Made by a program: the position numbers and the translations under genes. Of a DNA stretch of 64,000 nt, positions 62,650 to 64,000 are shown in pieces (within the stretch, counting starts at the first letter, position 1; every line of letters starts with the position of its first letter). The notes beneath the pieces were generated by a model, which made no database searches, was not told where the DNA came from, and saw nothing but the letters and a program-made list of their open reading frames with translations. The stretch spans positions 310,001 through 374,000 of the forward strand of contig JAPFBL010000569.1 of assembly GCA_026182355.1 (NCBI GenBank), read 5' to 3'. Source of the DNA: Hermatobates lingyangjiaoensis (taxonomy: Eukaryota; Arthropoda; Insecta; Hemiptera; Hermatobatidae).

Positions 62650-62785
62650 TTGACTGTTGTCCCTCCGTCAATTCACTTCTTCTCCTGAAGACGACCGCTA
62701 TTACGGTCGAAATATTGAAAAGTGAGTCTTTTGTTATATTTCAGTCTATGTGTCACTGTTTATTTTAAGTGTTATATATACATAT
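62646..62785 (+). repeat. Hammerhead-like unit, GACCG-stem variant
   Basis: Single plus-strand unit after (TA)n: GAGTTGACTGTTGTCCCTCC .. core .. GTTTATTTTAAGTGTTATATA. Confidence 0.75.
62673..62726 (+). ncRNA. Hammerhead-ribozyme-like motif, boxes intact
   Basis: TCACTT..CTTCTC, CTGAAGA (62685), C, GACCG CTATTA CGGTC, GAAA (62709), TATTGA.., AAGTGAG. A distal TCACTT/AAGTGA pairing could act as helix I with an internal loop. Confidence 0.55.
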
Positions 62786-62789
62786 GGAG

Positions 62790-64000
62790 TTGGTTTTCAT
62801 CTTTTCACAGCGCCATTTCAATACCTAGAGGTTGAAAGGACCATGAGAAGGCTTGAAGTAATGAAGTGATTCCTAGTGTCTAGTTTTATTCACGATTCTT
62901 TCTTTTTTTAATGATATATCTCCCAAAGTGTTATAAAGATAAGAGTAATTAAGAAATATATATTTGTTCTAAAGACAAATCAATTGACCATATATAGTAA
63001 GGAATAACTTTATTATACATATAGTAGGTGTTGACATATCATTTAAAGTTATTACTCGAGTATATATTATGGAATTCATTGCTTCAACATTAAAAAGATA
63101 AATAAATACTTGCAAAATATGGATGAAATTTATTCATGAAGATGCAAATGGAAGGAGATTAGCATGTTAAGAAGGCAGTTCCAGGTAGAGAAGTGCTAAG
63201 GGCAGTCTTAGTGAAAAGGAGACTAAGAATTTCCGGTCTATCAGTGACTGCAGCATTCTTATGCGAGAGCCCCCTTTTAGCTGTCAAAGAAATATTGAAG
63301 GACTTATCGAACTGAGTCATCTCAAATATTCCATTCAGCTTGACTAATCTCTTGCTAATCTATAGTTTTTTTTTTGCTTTTTTAAAATTTTTTTCACCTG
63401 TGTAATTATATTATTATAAATATAATTAAAAAATACTTCTGTGGTTAGGAATCGTTGGTAATGTATATTCACATACATTATTTAAAGCAATTCTATAGCA
63501 ATAACAATTCTAAATGGTATTGCTTTCTTAACAGCGGTGTAGCAGGTTGTTTTGGCTACTCGCAGTAGCTGTATGGTTTGCAGCCTTCCTTAACTTTTCT
63601 CTCTGTCAAGGAATTATCGAAATTAAGGTGTACAGCCTTTATCTATCCATTTTAGAAGATCAGCATATTCAATCAAATGTTAAAAGAATCCATTAATAGC
63701 AAAAATTAGATTTCCTTCATTGTGACTGACCCAAAAATGATATATGTAGGGTAAATATATTCACTTCATTTAGAAGAATAGCATATAAGCTAAGTTCTAT
63801 ACATTGACTAAGTCCATACATTGACTTTTTGAGGCAAAAATCCTAAGATAATCGTAGCTCAAAACGCATCGTGGTTTAATAAAATGGTAATTAAATATTA
63901 TTAATAAAATAATAATTAATATAATTTTAATTATTATTGAATTAATAATTTTATATTTTAAAATATATATAATATATGTTATATAAAATTCCAGGCCATT
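62790..64000. other. No gene recognised
   Basis: A GC-richer stretch at 63120-63340 and 63530-63620 shows no long frame. GTAGGGTAAATATATTCAC at 63747 and TCAAAACGCATCGTGG at 63859 are faint echoes of the TAGGGTAAAA family. The end is very AT-rich. Confidence 0.4.

Overview
The window looks like non-genic DNA from an AT-rich invertebrate nuclear genome, either intergenic or deep intronic. There is no operon-like layout, no long open frame and no rRNA or genuine tRNA gene. The SINE copies end in an AACCT-type tail, the complement of the TTAGG telomere repeat common in arthropods. I therefore lean towards an arthropod, at low confidence. The coding signals are small: one candidate spliced exon on the minus strand (25689-25754), one candidate terminal exon on the plus strand (58403-58595), and decayed transposon or captured-gene fragments.

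The dominant theme is repeats. About 45 copies of a structured motif are scattered from 1.2 kb to 62.7 kb, on both strands. The skeleton is CTGANGA, one nucleotide, a hairpin, then GAAA. This matches the two conserved boxes of the hammerhead ribozyme (HHR). In four or more sequence-diverged families the short flanking strands also pair as HHR helix I would: GCC/GGC, GACT/AGTC, TCTC/GAGA and TTG/CAA. A U-H dinucleotide sits where the cleavage site should be. About 25 copies keep both boxes intact. HHRs of this minimal kind are known from Penelope-like retroelements (PLEs). At 14.0-14.4 kb a degraded reading frame that resembles the C-terminal end of a PLE/GIY-YIG-type protein is followed, 110 bp on, by one of these motifs. 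Many copies sit as head-to-head inverted pairs (foldbacks), often bordered by (TA)n, for example 2295-2498, 44278-44560, 46570-46795, 51110-51369, 60461-60634 and 62335-62620.

Other layers: 0-7 kb holds a mariner end, foldbacks and a composite foldback. 7.3-10.6 kb holds fragments and one full copy of a 1.6-kb element with short terminal inverted repeats; a second copy at 39.9-41.6 kb is inserted in an ~80-bp tandem array. 13-18.7 kb holds the PLE relic, a mariner 5' end and a near-perfect 100-bp palindrome. 25.9-27.7 kb is a nest: a SINE with target-site duplication inside a hAT-type element with 8-bp duplication inside a 95-bp satellite. At 30.3-30.6 kb a SINE copy carries a piece of a USP-type deubiquitinase gene. 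42.9-50.1 kb has more SINEs, including a tandemly duplicated block. 54.5-55.1 kb is a 39-bp minisatellite that keeps an open frame. 57-64 kb is AT-rich with further satellites and foldbacks.

No genes here work together in a pathway. What connects the features is retrotransposition and foldback formation. All structural and family calls were made by eye; no alignment, folding or database search was run.
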